From Trichostrongylus colubriformis (Eukaryota; Nematoda; Chromadorea; Rhabditida; Trichostrongylidae): DNA of 64,000 bases. Of the stretch, positions 34,961 to 45,616 are shown piece after piece. Each line of letters begins with the position of its first letter. Positions within the stretch are counted from its first letter, which is position 1. Position numbers and translations under genes: made by a program. Under the pieces are notes generated by a model. The model was not told where the DNA came from. It did no database searches and was given only the letters and a program-made list of their open reading frames with translations. The stretch is from the NCBI GenBank assembly GCA_963978905.1, contig OZ022257.1, forward strand, positions 53,834,873-53,898,872. Reading direction: 5' to 3'.

Positions 34961-36479
34961 GGTAGAGGTCTGGTATCAGATCGCTGCCACCATCCATTCA
35001 TATGTAACTCACACAGCTGGTGTGAAGTGTGAAGTGAAGAATGTGTATGTGTGTGGTGTGTGACGAAGGATGACACCGTTTTGTCAGCATATGTACGTAC
35101 TCTCATGACTCATGAAGGTCGCTTGTCCCCTCCTCATCATTTCTGCTCTCGCACAGTTCCCCTCCCACTGCAAGCTTTTTCGTCTAGGTTCCAATGCACT
35201 CAAAAGGCCGATCATCAGCTGGTCTGCGTGTGATGGACGTCTGCGATTGTTTGATTGACATATTGAGAACTTGACGCAGTGTGATAAGTTCTTTTTCTTC
35301 CAATTCTTATCGATATGGCACATCGCCTAGTGCTTTTGAAATTGAAGGTTACCCTCTGTGCCCTTGAAAAAGTAGACCACTATTTTTCGAGTTTTGAGTT
35401 GCCGTTATCACACGGAAAACACTAGGAAATCTTTGCCAGTATGGAGTTTCTGTAGGTGTTTTGTTACGAAACGATATCGTTTGGATTTCTTCGGATTTGG
35501 ATTTCTAGTGCTAGGCGTGGCTGCCTTGGGCGGGTTAATCCAGGATGTTTCTGACCATGTGGATGGGAACGCAACACCAGCCTCGCCTTTGATCAGATAG
35601 AGGTCTATCCTATGGAGAGGCTTGAATTCATAAAGGTCGAGTTTTGTGATTGTATTGGTCGCTTCATATTGCATAAAGGAATAACAGTGGCTGAAAAGGC
35701 AATTCATTTCTGCAAGTCCCATAGAATGGATTTTGGCGTGAAGCCAACCACGTATTCCCTTTTTCTGAGGGGCTGGTTGTTGTCAAATCTTCATGAGCGG
35801 AAGAAAACAAAAGTGATAGTAGTTTGCTCTGTAGCCATTTTGTAGCTTTGGTAGTAATTTTCGTCCTTTGTTCGGAACGTATGCATTTCGTAAGCCAGTA
35901 GTGATCGAATGTTTGAATGTATCGAAATGTTTTATTGCTAACACTAATCCAGGAATAATTACTATAATTATCAGGGACAAGCGTAACCTGCGCATGCGTT
36001 CTATGAACTTTATTTGGTAGAAACAGTAGCTATGGTCACCGCTTCCGCTCATTACTGCATGGTTTTCCATTGTGCTCAAATTGTACTTGTATAAAACAGT
36101 CAGGTCAGGTCTATTCTCCCTCTCACTTCACCCTTTACCTTTTTAGCACCTCGCAGCTCCGCTGAAAAAGTGCATGCTTGGCGCAATACATGGGACTTCT
36201 GAATGATACTGTACATCTAACTTATCTTGTTGATTCATCTGCTTAAGAATATGATATATAGATATAATATGAATATGCTTAAGAATATAATATCATTTTA
36301 AATAGCCAGATAATATGAAGGGCTTTTAGGAGACTTTTTAGCTTCTCTTCTTTTACTTTCTGTTTACGTGTTGTCTATTACCTGTACCATTCGACCTACT
36401 CTTTTTAGTTGTTTCTTAACAGTTATAGATCATCTATCACGTTCTGATTTCACTACAAATTAACACATTGACGTCACAC

Positions 36480-37249
36480 AGCGTTTCGACAATCGCCGCA
36501 GGGGCGGGGCGTGCATTGCGTGAGAATCTGGCTCGCTGCCAAGCCGACGGCGTGAGGGGTGGAGCCAAGCGACGACGACGGCAGTCGAGCAAGCGCCATT
36601 ATTGAACTGGCAGCGGCCGCCCGAATCAGCCCTCAGTGGTACAGCCTGCTGGTCCTGTCCGAGAGTACTGCCCCTCCGAGTGATTCCCGCTGCAAATTGG
36701 CGTGCTCGCGGCTGCTTCATCTCCGCCTCTTTCCTCTGAGTCATTCGTTTACCAAACATTGCCGCCGACCACCATCGGCCGCGGCATTTGCCCCTTCCTT
36801 CCTGTCTGGTGGTGAGGTGCTCCTCCCTCGTAGCGCTATAGTCAAAGTCTGTGTTCTGGTTCGGGGTAATCCGATCCGTATTTGTTGACTCGCGGCTAGG
36901 CGGACCATCTGACCTCTCGTACCCTTTGCGCTGACCCCTCCCCACAATTACGAGTCGGCCATTCGAATATCCACCCGACGGCTGCGAGCGACCGAGCGCT
37001 TATATGGCCGTCCGGCCGACCAGCCGACCAACCATATCCTATAGTACGTCATTTCGGCCCCCAATCCTCGTTGCTCGATGCCTTTTTAGAGCTGCGGACT
37101 CCTATTCCTCTCACGATTATTCGTCCCCGTTCCTCGGTATTTCATTTGCATTTTGCTTCGAAACGACTTCGTCTCATTTGAATACGCCGTTCTGTCGCCT
37201 CGTAATCATTTGACTAATATGCCGAAATGTTCAGTGTTTCCGTTTTCAG
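36480..37249 (+). promoter_or_regulatory. GC-rich promoter region and acceptor of the cki-1-like gene
   Basis: From about 36480 to 37060 the base composition rises sharply in G+C and CpG relative to the flanks. It contains a GC box GGGGCGGGGC (36501-36510) and a CTTATATGG core near 36997-37005 that could serve as a TATA-like or SRF-like site. The region ends in a T-rich stretch and CCGTTTTCAG (37240-37249), one base before the start codon, which fits a spliced-leader acceptor. An unusually long minus-strand ORF here is best explained by low stop-codon density in GC-rich DNA. Confidence 0.45.
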
Positions 37250-37250
37250 A

Positions 37251-37929
37251 ATGTCATCGTCGGGTTCATCATCGGCCAAAACGAAACGATCCGCTCGACG
37301 TTGCTTATTCGGCCGTGCCGATCCGGCTCTCACTCAGCAATGGCTCAGTGAGCGGCTGGAGGAGATTCGGAACAAAGAAAAAGCTAAATGGGGATTTAAT
37401 TTCTCATGTGAGATGCCTATTCCTGGAACCTCTGAGTACGAGTTTACCCCGATTGGGGAGGACAGTGTTCCTGAATTCTATAGGTATGTTTCTAAGGTCC
37501 CTTCCATGGGTTTTTATTGAGTTTTAACCTAGCAACTGAGGTTTTAATGATTTCAGAACGAAGCACATTTCATCGGTTTCCTCGACGCTCAGCTCACCGA
37601 CGAAGGAAAACCATGTCGAATTGTGCACATCGGACGATTCTGATTCATCCATGATGGACATCTCCATGAGTCCAATCACGCCTGCAAAACGTGAACATGC
37701 CACACCAAAGAAACGCCATGGGAAACTCACCGGTAAGTTTTTGGCCACAGCGCTGACCAATCAGAAGTTGGTATTTGATAAATGTGTGCGTTTTTGCGTT
37801 GAAGGTATGCGGACTTTATGTCTGTCATTTTCAGATTACATGGTCGTACGTAAGAAGCGTCTACAGCACTCACCAAAACGACTGGACATTGTACTGCCAG
37901 AGAATGGTCGTCTTGCGTCTCGTGTCTGA
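37251..37929 (+). CDS. cki-1: p27/Kip-family cyclin-dependent kinase inhibitor, CKI-1-like
   Basis: Three exons (37251-37483, 37557-37732, 37835-37929) encode 167 residues; as I recall, C. elegans CKI-1 has about 184. The N-terminal half is a CDI domain. RRCLFG (16-21) is the RxLF cyclin-docking motif, WGFNF (47-51) is the kinase-inhibitory W-x-F-x-F core and VPEFYR (73-78) closes the domain. The C-terminal half is Ser/Thr-rich with five S/T-P sites (91, 116, 119, 127, 149). TPKK at 127-130 resembles the p27 Thr187 phosphodegron, and KLTDY...RKKR (134-145) resembles the p21 PCNA-binding/NLS segment. The family inhibits cyclin E/A-CDK2 and CDK4/6 in the nucleus and promotes G1 arrest. The start follows an acceptor by one base. 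A paralogue lies 7.7 kb downstream on the same strand. Assignment as cki-1 and not cki-2 rests on order and compactness. Confidence 0.88.
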
Positions 37930-38229
37930 GCTGTTGGTCGGCCACAACTAGTCTGAGGGAAGCTGTCGTCGGTCGCTTTCCTTGTTTCCCTGTGATACCA
38001 AAGAGCGAATCCAAAGCTCCTCCGGGTTTCAGCTTTTCTTTTCAAATTCCTTTCATTCCTATTCCTATTCTATACGATATATTATTCGGCCTATGCTGTT
38101 GCCAAATGTCTTTAAGTGATGATGTCATTAGAGCAGTCACTCAAATGTTAGTAGTATGCTTATTATCAATCATATCATTCATTCTTCGTCGTCGTACCAC
38201 ATGTGCAAAGTGTTAAGTATTAAAAATCA

Positions 38230-41200
38230 GCAGATAAATAGATTTTATCCCTATTACTATTTGTCCTTACTGAGTAACGCTTTGGTGGCACAGGTGGTGC
38301 GCAGTTATCACTCTGTAAACACTCGTATCTCAATGATATGCGATGTGATAGCAATCGATAGTGCGATGAATGGATTCGTCGTGATGGTTGCGGTTGTCAG
38401 GCCCACCATAGCGGTGAACGCGTAGAAGCTGACGAGAGGAGACCTTGGCTGGGAGCCAAGTTCGCGTTGTATGATTGCGAATTTACGAGCTTCGCCTGCA
38501 AAAACTGTGCACGACCTTAGCGAAGCGGGGTTTTTCAGCCGAGTGCAGCAGACACGAGAGGTCATCCCGCTGTAGGTGCAACGGAAACGAATGAAATGAC
38601 GACTCTTCACGGTGTTCCGAGGGACCCGGGATCAAAAGGGACTAGAGCCACTGTGTGTGTGTGTTCATTTTGAACTTGGCCGTGAGTTCGTTGCTATGTC
38701 GGGTTGATGACGATCGTGAGCCGTATGACCTTTCACGATGCGGATTAGCCAACAATGGCTTATGAGATGTCCCCCTCTCCATAAATCCATCGATCGTCGC
38801 TCGTTTGCTGGCTTGCTGGTGGTGTCTCGATCATGACCAGCGTTGCATAATGCGATGAGTGCTTGCTGAACGCCATCATTAACCACATCACAATTACCTA
38901 ACCCAACCCAACCTACCACTTATTACCACACCCTGTCAGCTACTTAGAAGTGATGATCGCTGCGCTCGTAAAGATAGCCTCGACGACGGGCTACTCTTCA
39001 TGACCTCGGCCTAGTTGGCCACCGCCCACTTGGGTAATAACACTTCGTTTACTACTTGACCTAAACCCTTTCTTAGTTGGAACTTTTTTCCTGGGTGAAG
39101 CACCGCTTCGAGGAAACCTTTAGACGCTATGTGGATACGGGGAGGGGCATTTTAGGCAAAGCATGGAACTGATTTTCCACAACAATCAAATTTTTTTCAA
39201 TTTCCAAACCGAAAGAGGTAGGGGACTATTCTGGGAGATATCTGAGTGAGGAGTACGGATTTCATTCAAGCTTAAGAAGGTAACGAGCTCCGGAGAGGAT
39301 GCGCCATTTCTGCCCCTACTTATCCAAACAGCGCGGAATTTTGATCTCTGCTTGTTTCGTGAAGGATAAGCTCTTCAATGTGCAGCAATCTTTTCCATTT
39401 AATATTCCTAAGGAATTGCCCACTAATGTGTGGTGCAATGGGTGGAGGCGCTGTGTGGGATGCACTAGCACTGGTATCAATCCTACGTACTCATCTGATC
39501 TTGAGCCGTTGTCCCTGGCCCTCTCGATTATCCAACAAGATTTCAGAGGGTTCAAATTGTCCCTGGTATCTCTAGGGAGCAAATTCCAAAAGAAAAGCAT
39601 TCAACTTTTAATTTTGAGTATTTTCAAACATTTTTCCATTTATTATACAGTTCCCAGTAAAAGCGAATTGCATGGTGTACCCTGGATTTAATCCATCAAG
39701 GATATAAACAGTCCAACTAGGAATAAGCTCCACATTTACCATTAAAAGCCTCAGCAAAGACCGATACCGTCGCTGGTCAAGCATTGTCCACCCTAAAAGT
39801 ACTAGCCTTGGCGCAAAGTGATTCGTTATGCAAGCTTCAGTGCATCTCATCAAGTTCCTCCATGGTCGGCCGTCTTTAATGGTCGAGCTGAATTCCTCGC
39901 TGACTGCGCGCTGGCTCGATCTGACCCCAATCTTACCAATATGCTTTACAGCGGCTTCCCCTATACCGCGATCCCTCAGTCATCTACGTTGACCACCTGA
40001 CGCGAGTGACGGAATGCACCCTCACCGACTCTTGACACTGTGCAAAAGGTCAGCGGTCAGATCTGGGAAGGGGATTAGGGCGGTGAATATCGGGTCACCG
40101 TCGGCCATATTGCTTTATTAGGGCCGAGAGGTAAACGACATCGCACTCCGCACTATTCGTAGGTCAGCCGTTGAATTCTAATGAGTAAAGCCGCCATTGT
40201 AAACAAACACAATAGAGTGCGGTCGGTCGGCTTCTGTTTACGGCAAGTCGCTGTCCTCTGCGTTGAGCGCGCTATTTCCCACTGGCACCTGCCCTTTTGA
40301 AGATGCGACTCGGCTACATGCTCTGTTAATCAGACATGCCTTTTGTGTCCGACCGCAGCCTAATTTCCTCCGGAGATTATGACGAATCGGCTGTCGAAAG
40401 CACAAAAGCTGACCCGAACTGTTCATCAATGGGAATCCTTGATGGATTGCTGAGGGAGAAATCGGAAATAAATAGGAAACATGTTCGTAAAATGGAGATT
40501 CGGAGGTTCAGGGGGACAAATCTGCGCTTTAGTGTTCACTTTACGAGCGATCGGCGCGTCGGCGGTGTTCTACGGACGAGCTTGGGACCGCAATCAGAGC
40601 ACATCGTAATGATCCATAAACGCGATCGTGTACGCACGGAACTCTGACTGTTACTGCTGCGCTTTTTTGAAAAGGCCGTCATTCCGATGGTCCTGGACTG
40701 ACTGACTGAAAAACAAAACTACCGGTAACAGCTTTGGCAGTTACCGCTCAGACAGCAAGGGTCACTCCTAAAAACCACCTAGGGCTAAGGGGATGGGTTG
40801 TTTGAAAACTCAAAGAATATCATACCGTTGGGCTCAGTGACTCAGAGAACGTACCTTAAATCTAGTCGGACGTCCTCTGCTTTGCTGTTCCTGTTTGGTC
40901 CTGCAGCTTTACCTTCTTCTCCCTAGCGTTTGTCCCGCGCCGTTGCGGGGTCCGCTGGGTCCTGCAGCTTTACCCTAGTGGAGGTAAACGGTCCTTATTT
41001 CAATTTCTGAAGTCTGGCCACTAAAAAGCCCTAATTAGGGAAGAGTCAACCACTTGGAAAAAGTCTTTCGATACTGCAGCCATAATCGTCGGGCTGGCAG
41101 TTCCACGGTATTCCCACATTCGAAATGTTTTTGCACAGCAAGGAACAGCGTTCACCGCCCATGTGCTGATCGGGGTTCTGATGATAACAGGCTCTAAAGT

Positions 41201-44200
41201 TCTACGACGCGCCTGAAGAACTCCTATCAGCCCCGATAAGGAGACAGAACGGAGAATAGCATTGTTCAAGGGTGCTGTGTTTCTTCCTAGGTGTGATATG
41301 GCTAAATTTAGCCATTGTGCCTGTAAGAACCATCATGATCGGTTGGCTGATTGGGACCCTGAAGACATCGTAGTTGGGTAACAAGTGAAGGGTAAAGGTA
41401 AGGTAATTTTGGTTTCCCTCTGGTTGGGGTCTCTTTGGGATTAGCACGGTGATACCTTAATACAAAAGGCTTCCGCGGTCAAGGGAGGCTGTGAAGTTGA
41501 TTTGTGACGACGTTTGACCATGATGACGCGTCGATCGGGACGATGGTTCAGTGCCAATTTCCCAGCACCATTTCACGCTTCACAACGATCTCGTCCCAGT
41601 GCCGAATTCAAATGACGCATGCGATCATCACCTGGGCGAGAAAAAAAGAGCACCCACCCGAGTGTTTCTGACACCAATATGGCGCCGCGTAAGTCACGGC
41701 AATTTCACTCGGTCATGAGAATCGTCACAGCCCAACACAGGCAGTAGTCTATGGAGGGTTCCCTACCCCATAGAGGTATTCAATATGAGTCGTCGCGAGC
41801 ATATGGAAAAGGTTGAAGAGAAGGGCGCCACAGCTTCGCGCATAAACATGTGGTGGTGGTGGTGGTGGAGCGAAATGGCGCGAAGGAAAGCGAAAGGAAG
41901 AAAAGAAAAATGGCATTTGGTCGACTTGGCTGGGTCCCCCAGTCGGCTACGATCACCCCCACTGTGAGCATCGCCACTTCGTTCTTAACTATCCTTCTAT
42001 TGCTGACCGTAATCTCACAACTCCGGGTGGTCCTGATTAATTCTGTTACTCAATTTATCATCGTGTTTTCGCTTATCGTCTAGTCGGGGACGAGCTTAGG
42101 ACAAAGCTCTGCACATCCGAGCGAACCCGCTGAACTCTTGAAGTTAATTGTCTATGTGCGCGCTCATTTCCTCGCTCATGCTCTACCTATCCCATGCTTG
42201 ACCCGTCTTTTTAAGCTGCCCTTTAGGTAATTCTAGTTTTCGTGACAGACGGACAGACAGACAAACAGACAGGCAGAAGAGATCAAGCCGATTATCTATG
42301 GTAGGGATCTATATAATTGTTGAGGAAGGTGAACCACTTTAAGAGGAGTATTATATGGGTTTTGTCTAGTGGTATAGCTACATGAAAATACCGAATATTG
42401 GCCGCATTCCCTCCTAACCCTCAACCCCCTCCCCTCCCCTCCTTCCATTTGACGTGGCGGTAGAACAAGGCCAACAGCGCGCTTCTTCGGCCTGGTTATC
42501 ACTGCGTGATGAATAAGCTCATTAAACCAAATTGCACCTTCCATCTGAGCCGATCAAGTCTCTATTCTGTTGAGTCTCTATGGGGAAAATCTCTTGATTC
42601 AGTCTGCTCCCTACTTTCAATGGATTTTTTGAGTCGAAATATGAAGAATGAAACGTGACTTGCAGGCCTGAGATGGCTGCTGATAAGAGTCTCTGTCAAA
42701 AAGTTCCAAAATCGGTAATGGGGCCCCGGAAGGCGAGAGATCTATGAGCTTTCATAACCCATCTAAAATTCTGAATTTCTCTCTTTTTCCACTTATTCAG
42801 TCGCGTGGGGGTGAAACTGAATGAGCTCTCCACAGAATTCAATTAAACACCGAACAAATTCAAATTCCCAAACGCAATCATCACGAAAACGGACCATCCA
42901 CGTGTACGAGAACAAAACCCCTACAGCCTCCGCATGGAATGATTAAGTTCATTTCTCGAACGGATGACCCGAAAGTGCTTTGCGTAGACTCACTCGGGCG
43001 AGTGGCGCGATGTAGTATTTTGGAGCACCATCGTTCCTCGTTCCGTCTGTAAATAGCCCCATCTGGTGATTAGATCGAAGCCATGTGTGATAACGTTTAG
43101 CACTTATTTAGTCATCAATGGAGGGAACACCGTTGGCTGTCTTCCAGCTGATAACACCTCTCCCTACGTCGCTGCCAAACACGCCAACATGACGACTTTC
43201 TTCATTGACGCCGCGGGATGAGATACGGGTGGGGAGGGGGGGGGGGGGTCAATGTGACTCCAAGGTTCCGTTACTCACGAGCTATTCATTGTGCGATCAG
43301 CTCGCGCTATTCACAATGACTGACAGCGTTGCTAATAACTTTACGGAATATGGGAAAACCCTATTGAAACCCCGTTAACAACATGCAACACTCGTGGGAA
43401 TTGCTGTCGGAGCCGGGAACTGGGACACATTGGGAGGAGACGAGTCTATACAATGGGAGGCCACATGTGGGTACTATGTGTGGGTTCAAGAGTCACAAAG
43501 GTCACAGGATCTGGTCATTATGTCTCAATTACGAGGTGTGAAGTCACTCAATCGGTCATTACGGGTATTGGTCACACAGCTGTTGTTGGAGCTTGGGACT
43601 TGGGAGGGGCACGGGACGGTCAGTGGCCGTCCGGACAGTTGCAGCAGTCCATTCATCTTCGATATATAAGAGGCAGACGGGATAAGTGAACAGCTGTGAC
43701 GGTTTGTTACGCGCTGCACTTATTGTTAGCAGGAGGGGTCAACACGAATTCCTTCACAGGAAACCCTCCTCATCTCATGTGGCCCATTGCCCACTGACCT
43801 TCGCCGGAGTGTATTTACGGCCCGATTTTTTTTGTTCCACGCAGACACGGCCGAGAAGATTAGCAAACAATCACGGTTGGACGCAATAAAACGCTATTGA
43901 CTCTCATATAAGGTCACCTTCGCCACCCACTTCATGGGACTCTCCCTTCGGGACGAATCAACTGATCGAATCGCGGCCGGGGAGGTTTACGAGAATCGTT
44001 TCGAGGGTCCGGTTCAGGGTACGAGGTGACAGATGGCGGATGTGCCCGCCGAGGGGCAATTTGGACCCGAGACACACGCAATTCGTGGCTAGCAAATGGC
44101 GCCAGACCCTCGAGAGGTGGTTACCTAATTTGGTCGTGAATACCCTGTCAGACCAAAGCTGATGCTTGATTCGGGCTTGCAGCATGGCTGTCAGAATCCC

Positions 44201-45030
44201 TTAATGAGGGACGAGGCGGAAGGGGTAGTACCCGAGTAATAACAACTGTCGGATCCCCTAAAGGAGATGAATTCATTGCACGTCTCTTTAAAGGCCCTCT
44301 TTAAGGCCCTCAGAACCATGGCATGGGGATGGGATGGCCAATAAGCCACTGGCATAGATTTTTGTCTAATTAAGCCCAGGGGGGGAGGTCAAGAAGAGCT
44401 TGAGAACCTTCCCTTCTGCAAAAATGGGGTTCGTCAAAAGTTCTTCGTTCTTGCAACCCGGAGCTTCCTACCCATTGATCGAGCTTTTGTCCCCTCCAAG
44501 CGCTCAATGTCTCTCGTAAAACCTTGAAACTGTTCTTTTCCTAGGTACTGTAATTCCGTGACGTTTTACGTCTCAAAGTTACGGTAAACGTCTTTAAACG
44601 TACTGAATAGTTCCTGCTCCTCTGTGGTCCCCTATGGTCCCAGATCACATCTTGAATATGGCAAGCGATCGAACTTGATCATTAAAGATAGTAAAAGAGT
44701 CTACTGTTATTATTCTGGCCAGGTAATACTCATGGGCCAATGGCTGTCCCTCCCCATCACCCTTTTTCGATGAGTCTCGGAGTTCCTTTGAGACTGATAA
44801 TTTTCCTCAGCTAACAAAGTTCTCAAGAGGGGATACCAAAAAGATTCCCCCAGCAACTAAAAAGCAAGCAAAAAAACTTGAAAAAAATATGATCATTCAG
44901 GAGAGGGTCCCTCCGAATTTGATGCAGCGGCATATGATCTCACTGTATTTTGCTTCCCATTTCTATAGTGTATGGTCCTGCAGCGCCATTGATCCTGAAC
45001 ACGAACCGTGTACGGTAGCCTGGAGAATTA
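38230..45030. other. Intergenic region between the two CDK inhibitor genes
   Basis: No gene is recognised. It includes a LINE-like relic on the minus strand (about 39310-39860), a (TGG)n run (41851-41869), an ACAG-type microsatellite (about 42243-42275), a G run near 43233-43247 and a promoter-like TATATAAG at 43663-43670. Much of 42600-44900 is low in identifiable repeats and may hold cis-regulatory DNA for the cki pair; that is inference. Confidence 0.4.
39310..39860 (-). pseudogene. Possible relic of a non-LTR retrotransposon reverse transcriptase C-terminus
   Basis: On the minus strand two overlapping frames give LVLLGWTMLDQRRYRSLLRL, then an NPGYT segment, and after a frame break near 39605 LFFWNLLPRDTRDN. 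In LINE-type proteins the segment after the RT domain typically has LxLxxLxxRRxxxxLxxLYKI..., followed downstream by F.....xWNxLP. The order fits, but matches are short and no YxDD or endonuclease motif is visible. It could be chance. Confidence 0.3.
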
Positions 45031-45042
45031 TGCCTAGTGCGC

Positions 45043-45052
45043 TTTTTCGCGG
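45043..45052 (+). promoter_or_regulatory. Candidate E2F-type site upstream of the cki-2-like gene
   Basis: TTTTTCGCGG matches the E2F core TTTSSCGC closely and lies 565 bases before the start codon. E2F control of CDK inhibitor genes is plausible. A single short match is weak evidence. Confidence 0.25.
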
Positions 45053-45565
45053 CATTTCTTATTTCTTCTTGTCAGACGGCGATCGATTCGATCCGATCTG
45101 GCGATAGAGTGTTTTTTGGCCAACGCATTGCCCACCAGGGAGTACACGACGATGTGGGTATTCTGCTTAATTCCCAACTACAGTACTGTTACCACGAGCG
45201 GTTTCCGTGTGGGGGTTTCTGGAGGAGAAGTGTTTGAGGCTGACGAGGTCTGTGGTTACGCAACCTTGCAGCGCTCCATTGGCAATCGATCGTCCCGCGA
45301 CCAGCCCCCAACCGAACCGTTCAAATTCCCACTTGCTTCACGTCGTTTTTCTTTTCCCTTGCTGTTTCGATGCGCTTCGTTTTTCGTTATTGTTGCTGTG
45401 GACGTTGTTTACTTGACGGTCATCTGTTTTGGTGGGATTCGAAGCCATGTGACCTTTTTGCTACTCGACTTTTTGGATTTCTTTTTCTTCTTGTTTTTTA
45501 CTGTTTTTTGTCGAGTTTTTCCTTGGTCTGATTTATTTCCTTTTTCGTGATACTCGTCCGCCTAA

Positions 45566-45576
45566 CATTTTCTTAG
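45566..45576 (+). promoter_or_regulatory. Putative trans-splice acceptor of the cki-2-like gene
   Basis: A T-rich outron-like stretch (about 45470-45575) ends in ATTTTCTTAG, 40 bases upstream of the start codon. A second, weaker AG (AAAATAG at 45594-45600) lies closer. Confidence 0.35.
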
Positions 45577-45616
45577 TACCAAATCATCGTTTCAAAATAG
45601 GGGTCCTGTGCCAAGG

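Larger units (their letters stand above)
27100..36470. other. Gene-poor stretch with MITEs and unproven exons
   Basis: No confident gene lies here. Two abutting foldbacks (29959-30129, 30133-30270) and a tRNA-like SINE (about 34850-34960) are the only repeats I can define. Two possible exons (28918-29120 and 34225-34348) are listed as findings. The segments 27100-28900, 30450-34200 and 35000-36470 show no other structure I can support. Confidence 0.45.

Noticed and set aside
36460..36945. 161-codon minus-strand ORF, the longest single ORF in the window
   Set aside because: It lies in the GC-rich promoter block where stops are rare in several frames at once. The composition is Arg/Ser/Gly-rich without any domain, and it faces away from the cki-1-like gene.
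42118..42146. AACCCGCTGAACTCTTGAAG, resembling the start of 28S rRNA
   Set aside because: The match to the conserved ACCCGCTGAACTTAAGC stops after about 13 bases and nothing around it resembles 5.8S, ITS2 or 28S sequence.
43394..43669. 91-codon Gly/Trp-containing ORF between the cki genes
   Set aside because: It overlaps another open frame, ends in the TATATAAG promoter-like site and matches no family.
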